The translations under genes were made by a program, and so were the position numbers. Of a stretch of DNA of 64,000 nt, positions 7,619 through 15,266 are shown piece after piece. Position 1 is the stretch's first letter, and the number at the start of each line of letters is the position of its first letter. The DNA is taken from contig NZ_CP051155.1 of assembly GCF_012277275.1 (NCBI RefSeq), positions 1,674,001 to 1,738,000 of the forward strand, in the 5' to 3' direction. A model generated the notes under the pieces. The model did not search any database. It saw nothing but the letters and a program-made list of their open reading frames with translations, and was not told where the DNA came from. Source of the DNA: Gephyromycinifex aptenodytis. GTDB taxonomy: Bacteria; Actinomycetota; Actinomycetes; Actinomycetales; Dermatophilaceae.

Positions 7619-8575
7619 TCAGTGCGTGGGCCGCACCGCCAGCAGCGCGTCGGCCAGTTCGACCAGCCGCAGGTCCGGGTGTGCTGCCAACAGCCGATCC
7701 ACCACCGGCTTCGGGAAGGCACCCGAGCCGTGCCGAGACCCCAGCAGCGCACCGGTGATACCGCCGATGAGCGGGCTGGCGCCGCCCAGGGACGCCGCCG
7801 CCTGGCAGGCCCCCCACGGGTCGTCTGCGTGCACGCTCACCAGCGCCAGCGCCGCCGGCACCGCTTCCTGCATGAGGGCGCTGGTTCCGATGAGTACGTC
7901 AAGAATCTCGCTCGGGTCCTCCTGGGTCCGCCCGACCAGGGCGGTGGCCCATTGCACCCGGGTGCCCAGGTCCGGCCCCGGCACGTGCACCCCGTTGGCG
8001 GCGCCCAGGTCGGCGGCGTTGAGCAGCAACCCCAGTTGAGTATGGGCGTCGGCCCCTTCCAACCCGCCGCTGATCCCGGCCGCGACGCCCGCCGCGCCCG
8101 ATTGACCGAGCCGAGTGTCGTGGGTCAACGCTGTCACTCCTGCCACGGCCGCGGCGATCTGCGCGGCAGGGTCGGCGGGCAGCACCAGACCGAACATCAC
8201 CGCGCGTACCGCGGCTGCCGCATCCACCCCTGCCGCTCCCGTCTCCGCGCCACCACGCTCCCGTCGCAGCAGCGCCCGCGCAGTGTCGTCATCTTCCAGC
8301 GGGTCCCCGGCCTCGATGAGATCCCGGTCCAGCATCGGGGTCCACGCCGCGGCCAGGGCGTCGTGATCGGGTGCCGCCCCAGCCGGTGGCAACAACCAAC
8401 CCAGGCTCACTGCCTGACGCAGCGTGGCGGAAACCTCACCCAGTCGAGGCTGGCTGCGCGAACGTGACGTTCCCTGCGCCGGCGGCTCCATCCGGCGGGT
8501 CATCCCCAGGGCGTCGCCCAACGCCAAGCCCAGCACAGCTCCGCGCGCACGCTCGGTCATCTCGCCAGCAGTCAT
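7619..8575 (-). CDS. ADP-ribosylglycohydrolase-family protein, metal site partly lost
   Basis: The 318-residue protein has the family's N-terminal 'RGAVLGLALGDALGM' and a 'DDDT' metal-binding motif near residue 90, plus the all-helical, Ala-rich composition of ARH/DraG-like enzymes. These remove ADP-ribose from proteins or metabolites using two magnesium ions. The second metal motif, normally GGDxDT near the C-terminus, here reads 'GGASPL' within 'ASLGGASPLIGGITGALLG', so both aspartates are gone. The protein may therefore be inactive or have a changed function. Two starts are possible, ATG at 8575 or 8560; neither has a strong ribosome site. It is transcribed away from the citrate lyase operon. 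Confidence 0.75.
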   Translation of the reverse strand: MTAGEMTERARGAVLGLALGDALGMTRRMEPPAQGTSRSRSQPRLGEVSATLRQAVSLGWLLPPAGAAPDHDALAAAWTPMLDRDLIEAGDPLEDDDTARALLRRERGGAETGAAGVDAAAAVRAVMFGLVLPADPAAQIAAAVAGVTALTHDTRLGQSGAAGVAAGISGGLEGADAHTQLGLLLNAADLGAANGVHVPGPDLGTRVQWATALVGRTQEDPSEILDVLIGTSALMQEAVPAALALVSVHADDPWGACQAAASLGGASPLIGGITGALLGSRHGSGAFPKPVVDRLLAAHPDLRLVELADALLAVRPTH

Positions 8576-8795
8576 GTGGCACAGAACATCCCAGCGGGCA
8601 ACGACAGTCAAGACGAGAGGCCGCCGCGCCCCGCCCGGCAGCTCGGCGCAGCTTCGCCACGAGGGGCCTACCGGGGTGGACCTGCGCCGACTTCGCCGAA
8701 CCCGGCACCTGGGCGCATCCGGAGTTCTAGGCTGGAACGAGGCCAGGCAGAGCGCCAGGACCCTGGGGTCCACCCGAGTCGAGGAGTTGGACGGC

Positions 8796-9890
8796 GTGCT
8801 GGAGGAGATCGATCTCTCCACAGTGACACCCGGTGTCGACCACACCGAGATGGACGCCGTCGCGCAGTTCCTCGCCTCCCACGACCTCGATCTCGACGGC
8901 GACCTCGACATCATCTTGGTAGCCCGGCACTTCGGGGAACTCATCGGCTGCGCCGCTCTGGCCGGCGGCATCGTGAAATGCGTGGCGGTGGCACAGCACG
9001 CCCAAGGCCTCAACCTGCTGCCGCACCTGATGACCGAGCTGAGCTATATCGCGCATGCCCGCGGTCACGCCCACCTTTTCGTCTACACCAAACCCAGATA
9101 TCAGGACCTGTTCACCTCCTGTGGCTTCCACCCCATCGTCGCCGTCCCCGATCAGGTCGTGATGATGGAAAACACCCCGCGCGGCATCCGCGGCTACACC
9201 GAAGATCTGCGCAACTACCGACGCATCCGCGACAAGGTCGGCGCGGTCGTACTCAACGCCAACCCTTTCACCAAAGGCCACCAGCACCTGCTGCGCGAAG
9301 CCGCCCGCGACTGCGACTACCTGCACGTCTTCGTCGTCGCCGAGGACGCCTCGTACTTCCCCTTCACCGACCGTCTCGCTCTGGTGCGCGCGGGGGTCGC
9401 CGAGATGAGCGAACGCGACCACATCCACGTCCACCCCGGCACCACCTATGTGGTGAGCAAGGCGACGTTCCCCTCCTACTTCCTGAAGGACTCCGGGCTG
9501 GTCGACATGTGTGCCACCGCCGTCGACCTGCTCATCTTCCGGGAACACATCGCACCGGCGCTCGGGGTGACCCACCGCTATGTCGGCACCGAACCGTTCT
9601 GCCGGGTGACACGGCAATACAACACCGACATGCATTACTGGCTGGAACGACGCGACCTGCCGCCCTCCTTCGCCGCGCCGGTGCAGGTTGTCGAGATCCC
9701 ACGGGTGGCAGCCGGTGACGAACCTGGCAGCCAAGCCATCTCGGCCACCAACGTGCGCAGGCTGCTCGAGCTCGGCGATCTGGACCAACTGCGCCCGCTG
9801 GTGCCGGACCCGACCTTCGCCCTGCTCGCCGCCAAGTACGCCCCTGACGCGCCACCACCCCCGCAGCGCGCCTCGACCCGACCATGTTGA
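8796..9890 (+). CDS. citC: [Citrate (pro-3S)-lyase] ligase
   Basis: CitC activates citrate lyase by acetylating the thiol of its prosthetic group using acetate and ATP. The 364-residue product has an N-terminal GNAT-like region (to about residue 130) and a C-terminal nucleotidyltransferase domain with 'NANPFTKGHQHLLREAA', the (T/H)xGH nucleotide-binding motif, and 'AISATNVRRLL', the ISxTxVR motif. I chose the GTG at 8796 because GAGGAG lies at the right distance; the length then fits the enterobacterial enzyme. It opens a six-gene run, citCDEFXG, with a 28-base gap to citD. A TAGGCT at 8728-8733 could be a -10 element but has a poor -35. Confidence 0.93.
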   Translation: MLEEIDLSTVTPGVDHTEMDAVAQFLASHDLDLDGDLDIILVARHFGELIGCAALAGGIVKCVAVAQHAQGLNLLPHLMTELSYIAHARGHAHLFVYTKPRYQDLFTSCGFHPIVAVPDQVVMMENTPRGIRGYTEDLRNYRRIRDKVGAVVLNANPFTKGHQHLLREAARDCDYLHVFVVAEDASYFPFTDRLALVRAGVAEMSERDHIHVHPGTTYVVSKATFPSYFLKDSGLVDMCATAVDLLIFREHIAPALGVTHRYVGTEPFCRVTRQYNTDMHYWLERRDLPPSFAAPVQVVEIPRVAAGDEPGSQAISATNVRRLLELGDLDQLRPLVPDPTFALLAAKYAPDAPPPPQRASTRPC

Positions 9891-9918
9891 CCATCGACGC
9901 ACAACCGGAGGCCATGCC

Positions 9919-10239
9919 ATGCGCATCGTGAGGGACTCCCTCGCCGGCACGTTGGAATCGAGCGACGCCCTGGTGCGAGTGTCGCCAACCGACGGTGGCG
10001 AACGAGACGTCAGCATCAACTCCAGCGTGATGGCCCAGTTCGGCACTCAGATCACCGAAGTCGTGCAGGACACCCTGGACAAGATGGGGGTGAGCCAGGG
10101 CCAGATCGTCGTCGAGGACAAGGGCGCCCTGGACTGCACCCTGCGAGCGCGCGTGCAGGCTGCGGTGTTGCGGGCCTGCGCCGATGAAGCCACCGGCACC
10201 ACCGACGCCAGCACCAGCGTGGACTGGAGCCTGCTGTGA
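9919..10239 (+). CDS. citD: Citrate lyase acyl carrier protein (gamma subunit)
   Basis: CitD is the small acyl carrier subunit that bears the 2'-(5''-triphosphoribosyl)-3'-dephospho-CoA arm. The 106-residue product has '[15 protein letters not shown]' at its N-terminus, aligning Ser14 with the known attachment serine, followed by '[10 protein letters not shown]' and '[18 protein letters not shown]', which are strongly conserved in the family. The ATG at 9919 has CCGGAG upstream. The gene overlaps citE (GTGA), implying coupled translation. Slightly acidic C-terminal extension compared with the E. coli protein. Confidence 0.95.
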   Translation: MRIVRDSLAGTLESSDALVRVSPTDGGERDVSINSSVMAQFGTQITEVVQDTLDKMGVSQGQIVVEDKGALDCTLRARVQAAVLRACADEATGTTDASTSVDWSLL

Positions 10240-11162
10240 GCCACGACCACCGGCCGCACCCCGACCACAGTTCCTCCCGGGCCCCGGCCCGAATGCCGCA
10301 CCGCAGCATGCTGTTCATCCCCGCCTCCAACGCGGCCATGATGAGCACCGCCTACATCTACGGCGCCGACGCGGTGATGTTCGACCTCGAAGACGGGGTG
10401 GCGCTGCGGGAGAAGGACAGCGCCCGTCTCATCGCCTTCCACACGCTGCGCAGCAAGCTGTACGCCGGCGTGGAGACGGTGGTGCGGATCAACCCGCTGG
10501 ACACCCCGTTCGGCCCGGCCGACCTGGAAGCGGCGGTGCGGGCCGGAGCCGATGTCATCCGCCTCCCCAAGACAGAAACCGCCCAGGACATCCTGGAGTT
10601 GGAAGAACGCGTCGCACAGATCGAGACCGAATGCGGTCGGGCTCCTGGTTCGACCAGACTCATGGCGGCCATCGAATCCGCCTCCGGCGTCGTCAACGCC
10701 GTTGCCATCGCCACCGCCACACCCCGCCTTACCTCCATCGCCCTGGCCGGGTTCGACTACGTCGTGGACATGCGCACCACCCGCGGGGACGGCTCGGAAC
10801 TGTTCTACGCACGCTGCGCCGTCCTGCACGCCGCCCGCTACGCCGGGATCAGCGCCTACGACGTGGTCTTCTCCAACGTCGATGACGAAGCGGGCTTCCT
10901 AGCCGAGGTCGAGGTCATCAAACGGCTCGGGTTCGACGGCAAATCCTTGATCAACCCTCGCCAGATCGACCTGTTGCACAACGCCTACGCCCCCACCCAG
11001 GCAGAGCTGGACCGCGCCCACCTCGTCATCGACGCCGCAGACCGGGCGGCCCGCGAAGGGCTGGGCGTGGTCTCTCTAGGCGGCAAGATGATCGACGCGC
11101 CGATCGTCGAGGCTGCCCGCCGAACCGTCCGCTACGCCGACGCCTCCGGCGTCCGCCGGTAG
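10236..11162 (+). CDS. citE: Citrate (pro-3S)-lyase beta subunit (citryl-ACP lyase)
   Basis: CitE is the HpcH/HpaI-type TIM-barrel subunit that cleaves citryl-ACP to oxaloacetate and acetyl-ACP with magnesium. The 308-residue product shows '[14 protein letters not shown]', '[18 protein letters not shown]' and '[15 protein letters not shown]', all family hallmarks, and the downstream '[13 protein letters not shown]' carrying a metal-ligand glutamate. The start GTG overlaps the citD stop. The first 20 residues are His/Pro/Ser-rich and may be an extension; a later start at the internal Met near residue 20 is possible. Confidence 0.95.
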   Translation: MSHDHRPHPDHSSSRAPARMPHRSMLFIPASNAAMMSTAYIYGADAVMFDLEDGVALREKDSARLIAFHTLRSKLYAGVETVVRINPLDTPFGPADLEAAVRAGADVIRLPKTETAQDILELEERVAQIETECGRAPGSTRLMAAIESASGVVNAVAIATATPRLTSIALAGFDYVVDMRTTRGDGSELFYARCAVLHAARYAGISAYDVVFSNVDDEAGFLAEVEVIKRLGFDGKSLINPRQIDLLHNAYAPTQAELDRAHLVIDAADRAAREGLGVVSLGGKMIDAPIVEAARRTVRYADASGVRR

Positions 11163-11170
11163 GAGGAACG

Positions 11171-12742
11171 ATGAGCGAGAACGCCCACCCCGACGGACCG
11201 GGCCGCAGCGAGAGCACGCGCCGCCTGCTCGCTACTTCCCCGGCGGTAGCCGCCGCGATGAAAGACCTGGAGCCGTTCACCGACTGGAGCCGGCACACCC
11301 CGCACCTGCGCGATCACGGCACGAAACGCTCGCGCAAACTCGTGGACTCCCTGGAGGAGGCCATTGCCAGAGCGGGTGTGGAAGACGGGATGACGATCTC
11401 CTTCCACCACCACTTCCGTGAAGGCGACAAGGTCATCCTGCGTGTGCTGGACACCTTGGCGAAGATGGGGTTGCGCGAGCTCACCCTGGCCAGCAGTTCC
11501 CTCAACGCCTGCCACGCGCGGCTGGTGGAACATGTCCGCTCCGGTGTCATCTCGCACATCTATACCTCCGGTATGCGCGGGGAACTTGCCCGCGAGATTT
11601 CCAACGGGTTGATGGATGTACCGATCAACATCCACAGCCACGGCGGACGGGTGGCCCTCATCCAGTCCGGGGAGTTGCACATCGACGTCGCCTTCCTCGG
11701 CGTGTCCGCCTGCGATGCCATGGGCAACGCCAACGGCACCGCTGGGCGTTCGGCCTGCGGGTCCCTCGGCTATGCCAAGGTCGATGCTGCCTACGCCGAC
11801 CAGGTCATCCTGCTCACCGAGGAACTCGTGCCTTACCCGCACCTGCCGGCCAGCATCAAGCAGGACCAGGTCGACATGATCGTCGAGGTCCCCGAGGTGG
11901 GGGACCCCAGCAAGATCAGCGTCGGCGCCGCCCGTATCACCAGCAACCCCCGCGAACTGCTCATCGCCCGCTACGCCGCCGACGTCATCGAACACTCCGG
12001 CTACTTCCGGGACGGGTTCTCGCTGCAGACCGGCTCCGGCGCGAGCTCTACCGCCGCCACCCGGTTCCTGGAGCCGCGGCTGCGCAGCAAAGGGGTGACG
12101 GCCTCCTTCGCGCTCGGCGGTATCACCGGCGGCATCGTGGACCTGCACGAGAAGGGACTCATCGAACGAGTCATCGACGTGCAGAGCTTCGACGCCCCTG
12201 CCGCACGTTCACTTGCGCAGAACCCGATGCATGCCGAAATCTCGGCCAACGAATACGCCAGCCCGTTCAGCAAGGGCGCCGCCGTCGACGAACTCGACGT
12301 CGTCATCTTGTCTGCGCTGGAGATCGACCTGGATTTCAACGTCAACGTCGTCACCGGCTCCGACGGCCTGATGATGGGTGCCTCCGGTGGGCACTGCGAC
12401 ACCGCCGCCGCATGCAACCTGTCGATCATCGTGGGGCCACTGATCCGCGGACGCATCCCCACCGTGGTGCCGAAGGTGACGACCCTGGTCACCCCCGGTG
12501 AGAACGTGGGCGTACTGGTCACCGATCACGGCATCGCCGTCAACCCCAACCGACCCGATGTGGCGCAACGACTGCGCGCTGCAGGGCTGCCGGTGCGCAG
12601 CATCGGTGAGTTGTATGAGCGGGCCATCTCCATCACCGGCGTGCCAACCCCCATCGAGTTCGACGACCGGGTCGTCGGACTCATCCGGTACCGCGACGGC
12701 AGCGTGATCGACGTCGTCCATCAGATCCGCAGACACCTCTGA
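11171..12742 (+). CDS. citF: Citrate lyase alpha subunit (citrate:acetyl-ACP transferase)
   Basis: CitF exchanges the acetyl group on the carrier for citrate, giving citryl-ACP and acetate. The 523-residue product has 'MTISFHHHFREGD', 'MGNANGTAGRSACGSLGYA' and 'GSDGLMMGASGGHCDTAA', typical of the CoA-transferase-like alpha subunit, and 'FSLQTGSGASSTAATRFL' in the middle. ATG lies eight bases after citE behind GGAGGAACG. The stop overlaps the citX ATG by one base. Length is normal for CitF. Confidence 0.96.
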   Translation: MSENAHPDGPGRSESTRRLLATSPAVAAAMKDLEPFTDWSRHTPHLRDHGTKRSRKLVDSLEEAIARAGVEDGMTISFHHHFREGDKVILRVLDTLAKMGLRELTLASSSLNACHARLVEHVRSGVISHIYTSGMRGELAREISNGLMDVPINIHSHGGRVALIQSGELHIDVAFLGVSACDAMGNANGTAGRSACGSLGYAKVDAAYADQVILLTEELVPYPHLPASIKQDQVDMIVEVPEVGDPSKISVGAARITSNPRELLIARYAADVIEHSGYFRDGFSLQTGSGASSTAATRFLEPRLRSKGVTASFALGGITGGIVDLHEKGLIERVIDVQSFDAPAARSLAQNPMHAEISANEYASPFSKGAAVDELDVVILSALEIDLDFNVNVVTGSDGLMMGASGGHCDTAAACNLSIIVGPLIRGRIPTVVPKVTTLVTPGENVGVLVTDHGIAVNPNRPDVAQRLRAAGLPVRSIGELYERAISITGVPTPIEFDDRVVGLIRYRDGSVIDVVHQIRRHL

Positions 12743-13281
12743 TGGACACGCTCGCGGTGACCTTGCCGCAGATGCTCGCCGCCCGTGAGCACCGAGCGGG
12801 GCGTCAACGCGAGCTGGCGGCTGCCCACCCGCACGCGGCAGTGGTCACCGTCACCGTCCTGACCCCCGGCCCTGTCAAAGACACCGCTTGGGCGCGGCAG
12901 GCCTGCGAAGAGGGCAGCGCGGCCATCACCTCGCTGGCCCAGCAACGAGGGTGGCCGATACCCCACAGCGAGCTCGAACCGCCGGCAGCCACCGGCCCCA
13001 CGGCATTCCTGGCACTTACGGCCGACCCGGTAGCGGTCAAGGGCGCCCTGGTGGAACTGGAAGACACGCACCCGATCGGGCGGTTGTGGGATCTGGACGT
13101 CGCCGGTGAGCACGGACCGCTGTCGCGGACGGAGCTGTCGCTGCCGCCGCGGCGGTGTCTACTGTGCTCAGAGCCGGCTGCTGCCTGCTCTCGCTCGCGC
13201 GCTCACAGCCTGGAGGCCGTCCTGGGTGCAATCGATACGATCCTGGCCGGGCACGGCGCCGCACGAAGGCGGCAGCCATGA
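12742..13281 (+). CDS. citX: Citrate lyase holo-ACP synthase
   Basis: CitX transfers the triphosphoribosyl-dephospho-CoA precursor onto the serine of CitD. The 179-residue product has the family motif 'PIGRLWDLDV' near residue 115 and a following 'PPRRCLLCSEPAAACSRSRAH' type cysteine/histidine segment. Translation is coupled to citF (overlap TGATG) and to citG (ATGA overlap). In some bacteria CitX and CitG are fused; here they are separate as in E. coli. Confidence 0.92.
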   Translation: MDTLAVTLPQMLAAREHRAGRQRELAAAHPHAAVVTVTVLTPGPVKDTAWARQACEEGSAAITSLAQQRGWPIPHSELEPPAATGPTAFLALTADPVAVKGALVELEDTHPIGRLWDLDVAGEHGPLSRTELSLPPRRCLLCSEPAAACSRSRAHSLEAVLGAIDTILAGHGAARRRQP

Positions 13282-14198
13282 GTCTTCGTTATGAGCAAGA
13301 CCCCCAGCAAGTCCGGATCGATGTGGACGAGCAAGGTTGGCGGCTGGGCGTGCTCGGCTACCAGGCCTTACTCGTCGAGGCGAGGCTTACCCCCAAACCG
13401 GGGCTGGTCGACCGGCGCAACACCGGGGCGCACACTGACATGGACCTGGGCACCTTCGAACGTGCCGCAGCAGCGCTGCAGCCCTGGCTGGTGAGCCTGG
13501 CCCAGGCGGGATTGGAGGCTGGGCGGGCCGAAGCCGCCCGCGGTGAATCATTGGACGAAGCGCTCTTCACCGCCCGATTACGCCGACTAGGCCTGCTGGC
13601 GGAACGCTCGATGCTGGTGGCCACCGGCGGGGTGAACACTCACAAGGGCGCCATCTTCGCGCTGGGGTTGCTGCTGGCGGCAATCGGGCGGCGCCGGGGG
13701 CGTGAAGGCACCCACGCCGCCACCGTCGGCAACGTCTGCGACGACGTCGCCGCGTTGGCCACGCCGCTGCTGAGCGAGCTGGGCACCCGGCGCACCGGCC
13801 CCGTCACCGCCGGTGAGCGGCTGTTCCATTCCCATGCCCTGCCCGGTGCGCGCGGTGAGGCCGCCGGTGGTTTCCCCCGGGCCCGGCATCAGGCGCTGCC
13901 TGCCTACCGCGACGCCCTGCAGGAGCATGGCGACGAGGAGCGGGCTCTGCTGCACGCCCTGCTCATGCTGTACGCCTCCAACGCCGACACCAACCTCGCC
14001 CACCGAGGCGGGTTGGCGGCCGTGGACTACGTGCGGGATCGCGCGGCCCGGCTGCTCGCGGTGGGCGGCGCCGACCGCGCCGACCACCCGCGACTGCTGG
14101 AGGAGTTCGACGATGACCTCATCGCGCGCCGACTCTCACCGGGTGGATGCGCCGATCTGCTCAGCGTCACCTGGGTGCTGGCGCGACTGCCGGAATGA
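13278..14198 (+). CDS. citG: Triphosphoribosyl-dephospho-CoA synthase
   Basis: CitG makes the prosthetic-group precursor from ATP and dephospho-CoA. The 306-residue product has 'LTPKPGLVDRRNTGAHTDMD' at residues 35-55, the defining motif, and 'TGGVNTHKGAIFALG' near residue 120. The ATG overlaps the citX stop by four bases. This is the last gene of the cit run; no transporter gene follows, unlike enterobacterial clusters that end in citT. The stop codon lies inside a 14-base tandem duplication. Confidence 0.94.
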   Translation: MSLRYEQDPQQVRIDVDEQGWRLGVLGYQALLVEARLTPKPGLVDRRNTGAHTDMDLGTFERAAAALQPWLVSLAQAGLEAGRAEAARGESLDEALFTARLRRLGLLAERSMLVATGGVNTHKGAIFALGLLLAAIGRRRGREGTHAATVGNVCDDVAALATPLLSELGTRRTGPVTAGERLFHSHALPGARGEAAGGFPRARHQALPAYRDALQEHGDEERALLHALLMLYASNADTNLAHRGGLAAVDYVRDRAARLLAVGGADRADHPRLLEEFDDDLIARRLSPGGCADLLSVTWVLARLPE

Positions 14199-14218
14199 GC
14201 AGCCCGGAATGAGCAGCC
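14191..14218 (+). repeat. Tandem 14-bp duplication across the citG stop
   Basis: CGGAATGAGCAGCC occurs twice in immediate succession at 14191-14204 and 14205-14218. The first copy contains the citG TGA. It looks like a recent replication-slippage event. Confidence 0.85.
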
Positions 14219-14249
14219 GTGTCCGTCTCACCGGGGATGCCGCAGCATC

Positions 14250-15020
14250 TCAACGGCGCAGCCGTACCGACAGGCAGGTCACGCAGCCTTCCAACTTTTC
14301 GTACTCGCTGATGTCCACGCTGATGACGTTCAATCCCCGCTCGCGCAGCAGCTCCGCCGTCTGCGGTGCCGAGCTGGCCATGAGCACCGTGGAGTCGTCC
14401 AGGAGCACCACGTGCGAACCGGGCTCCTCCGGGACTGCCACGAACTTCTCGCCCCACACCCCTGGGTCGTCGACCAGCGGCGCATAGCCGATGACGCTCC
14501 CGTCGGGCAGCGCCGTCACCGCAGATTTCAGGTGCAGCACCTTGGTCAACGGCACCGGCACCACGCTGGCGCCGAACTGCTGCAGGTGGCGAGCCAGCTG
14601 GGCGATGCCCTCGTCGTTGCTGCGCCCACCCTGCCCGACCCACACCGTGCCGTCGAACTTCAACACATCGCCGCCGTCGAGGGTGCCGGGTTCTTCGATG
14701 GCCACCACCCGATAGCCCTGTTCCTGAAGCGCCTCGGCGAGCCCGGCGGTTTCGGGTCGCCGCTCGGGCGCCCCGGAGCGGCACAGCACCGCGAGGTCGC
14801 CGTAAACGACTACCGGGTCTTCGATGAACACGCCATCGGGGCAGGAATCCACCGGCGCAACCTCGATGGTCGTCCACCCGGCGGACTGCAGTGCGGCCAC
14901 GTACCCCTCCCACTGGCGTTGTGCCAGCTCGACATCCAGCGGGGTTCGGTCGATATGAGTGACGATTCCTTCGGCCAGTCGTGAAGAGGGACGACGGACC
15001 AACGCATGGCGCAGCGACAT
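14250..15020 (-). CDS. Dimethylarginine dimethylaminohydrolase-like amidinotransferase-fold hydrolase
   Basis: The 256-residue protein belongs to the pentein fold family of DDAH, which hydrolyses N-methylated arginines to citrulline and methylamines. Visible are 'GVFIEDPVVVYGDLAVLCR' with the acidic substrate-binding residues, 'GTLDGGDVLKFDGTVWVG', 'VLHLKSAVTAL' with the catalytic histidine, and the nucleophile cysteine in 'LEGCVTCLSVRL' at the very C-terminus. Length fits DDAH rather than the longer arginine deiminase. ATG at 15020 is chosen because the DDAH-like N-terminus 'LRHALVRRP' follows at once. It converges on citG with only 51 bases between. Confidence 0.88.
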   Translation of the reverse strand: MSLRHALVRRPSSRLAEGIVTHIDRTPLDVELAQRQWEGYVAALQSAGWTTIEVAPVDSCPDGVFIEDPVVVYGDLAVLCRSGAPERRPETAGLAEALQEQGYRVVAIEEPGTLDGGDVLKFDGTVWVGQGGRSNDEGIAQLARHLQQFGASVVPVPLTKVLHLKSAVTALPDGSVIGYAPLVDDPGVWGEKFVAVPEEPGSHVVLLDDSTVLMASSAPQTAELLRERGLNVISVDISEYEKLEGCVTCLSVRLRR

Positions 15021-15266
15021 GGGCCCAGCCTGCCACGCCCACCCGCGCGGCAGTGCCGCCTTGGCCGAACCGTCACGCCCGAAACTTCCGACCGGATCGG
15101 TAGCGCCTTCGTGCCCGGAGGCGGTTGGTCGCGCCAGGCGGCGGATCGAGCCGCGAAAGCTGGCAGTAGGCGCCGGGGCTCGCAGGCCCGGACCCGCTTG
15201 GGCACGGCAGGCCTGCTCAGGTCGCAGCGGCCAGACCCGATGAGGTTCGGAGGAGACGCGGCGAAC

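Noticed and set aside
6669-8467. Long plus- and minus-strand frames across the MFS and ADP-ribosylglycohydrolase genes
   Set aside because: They have Arg/Gly/Pro/His-rich shadow composition, cross the boundaries of well-supported genes and have no motifs.
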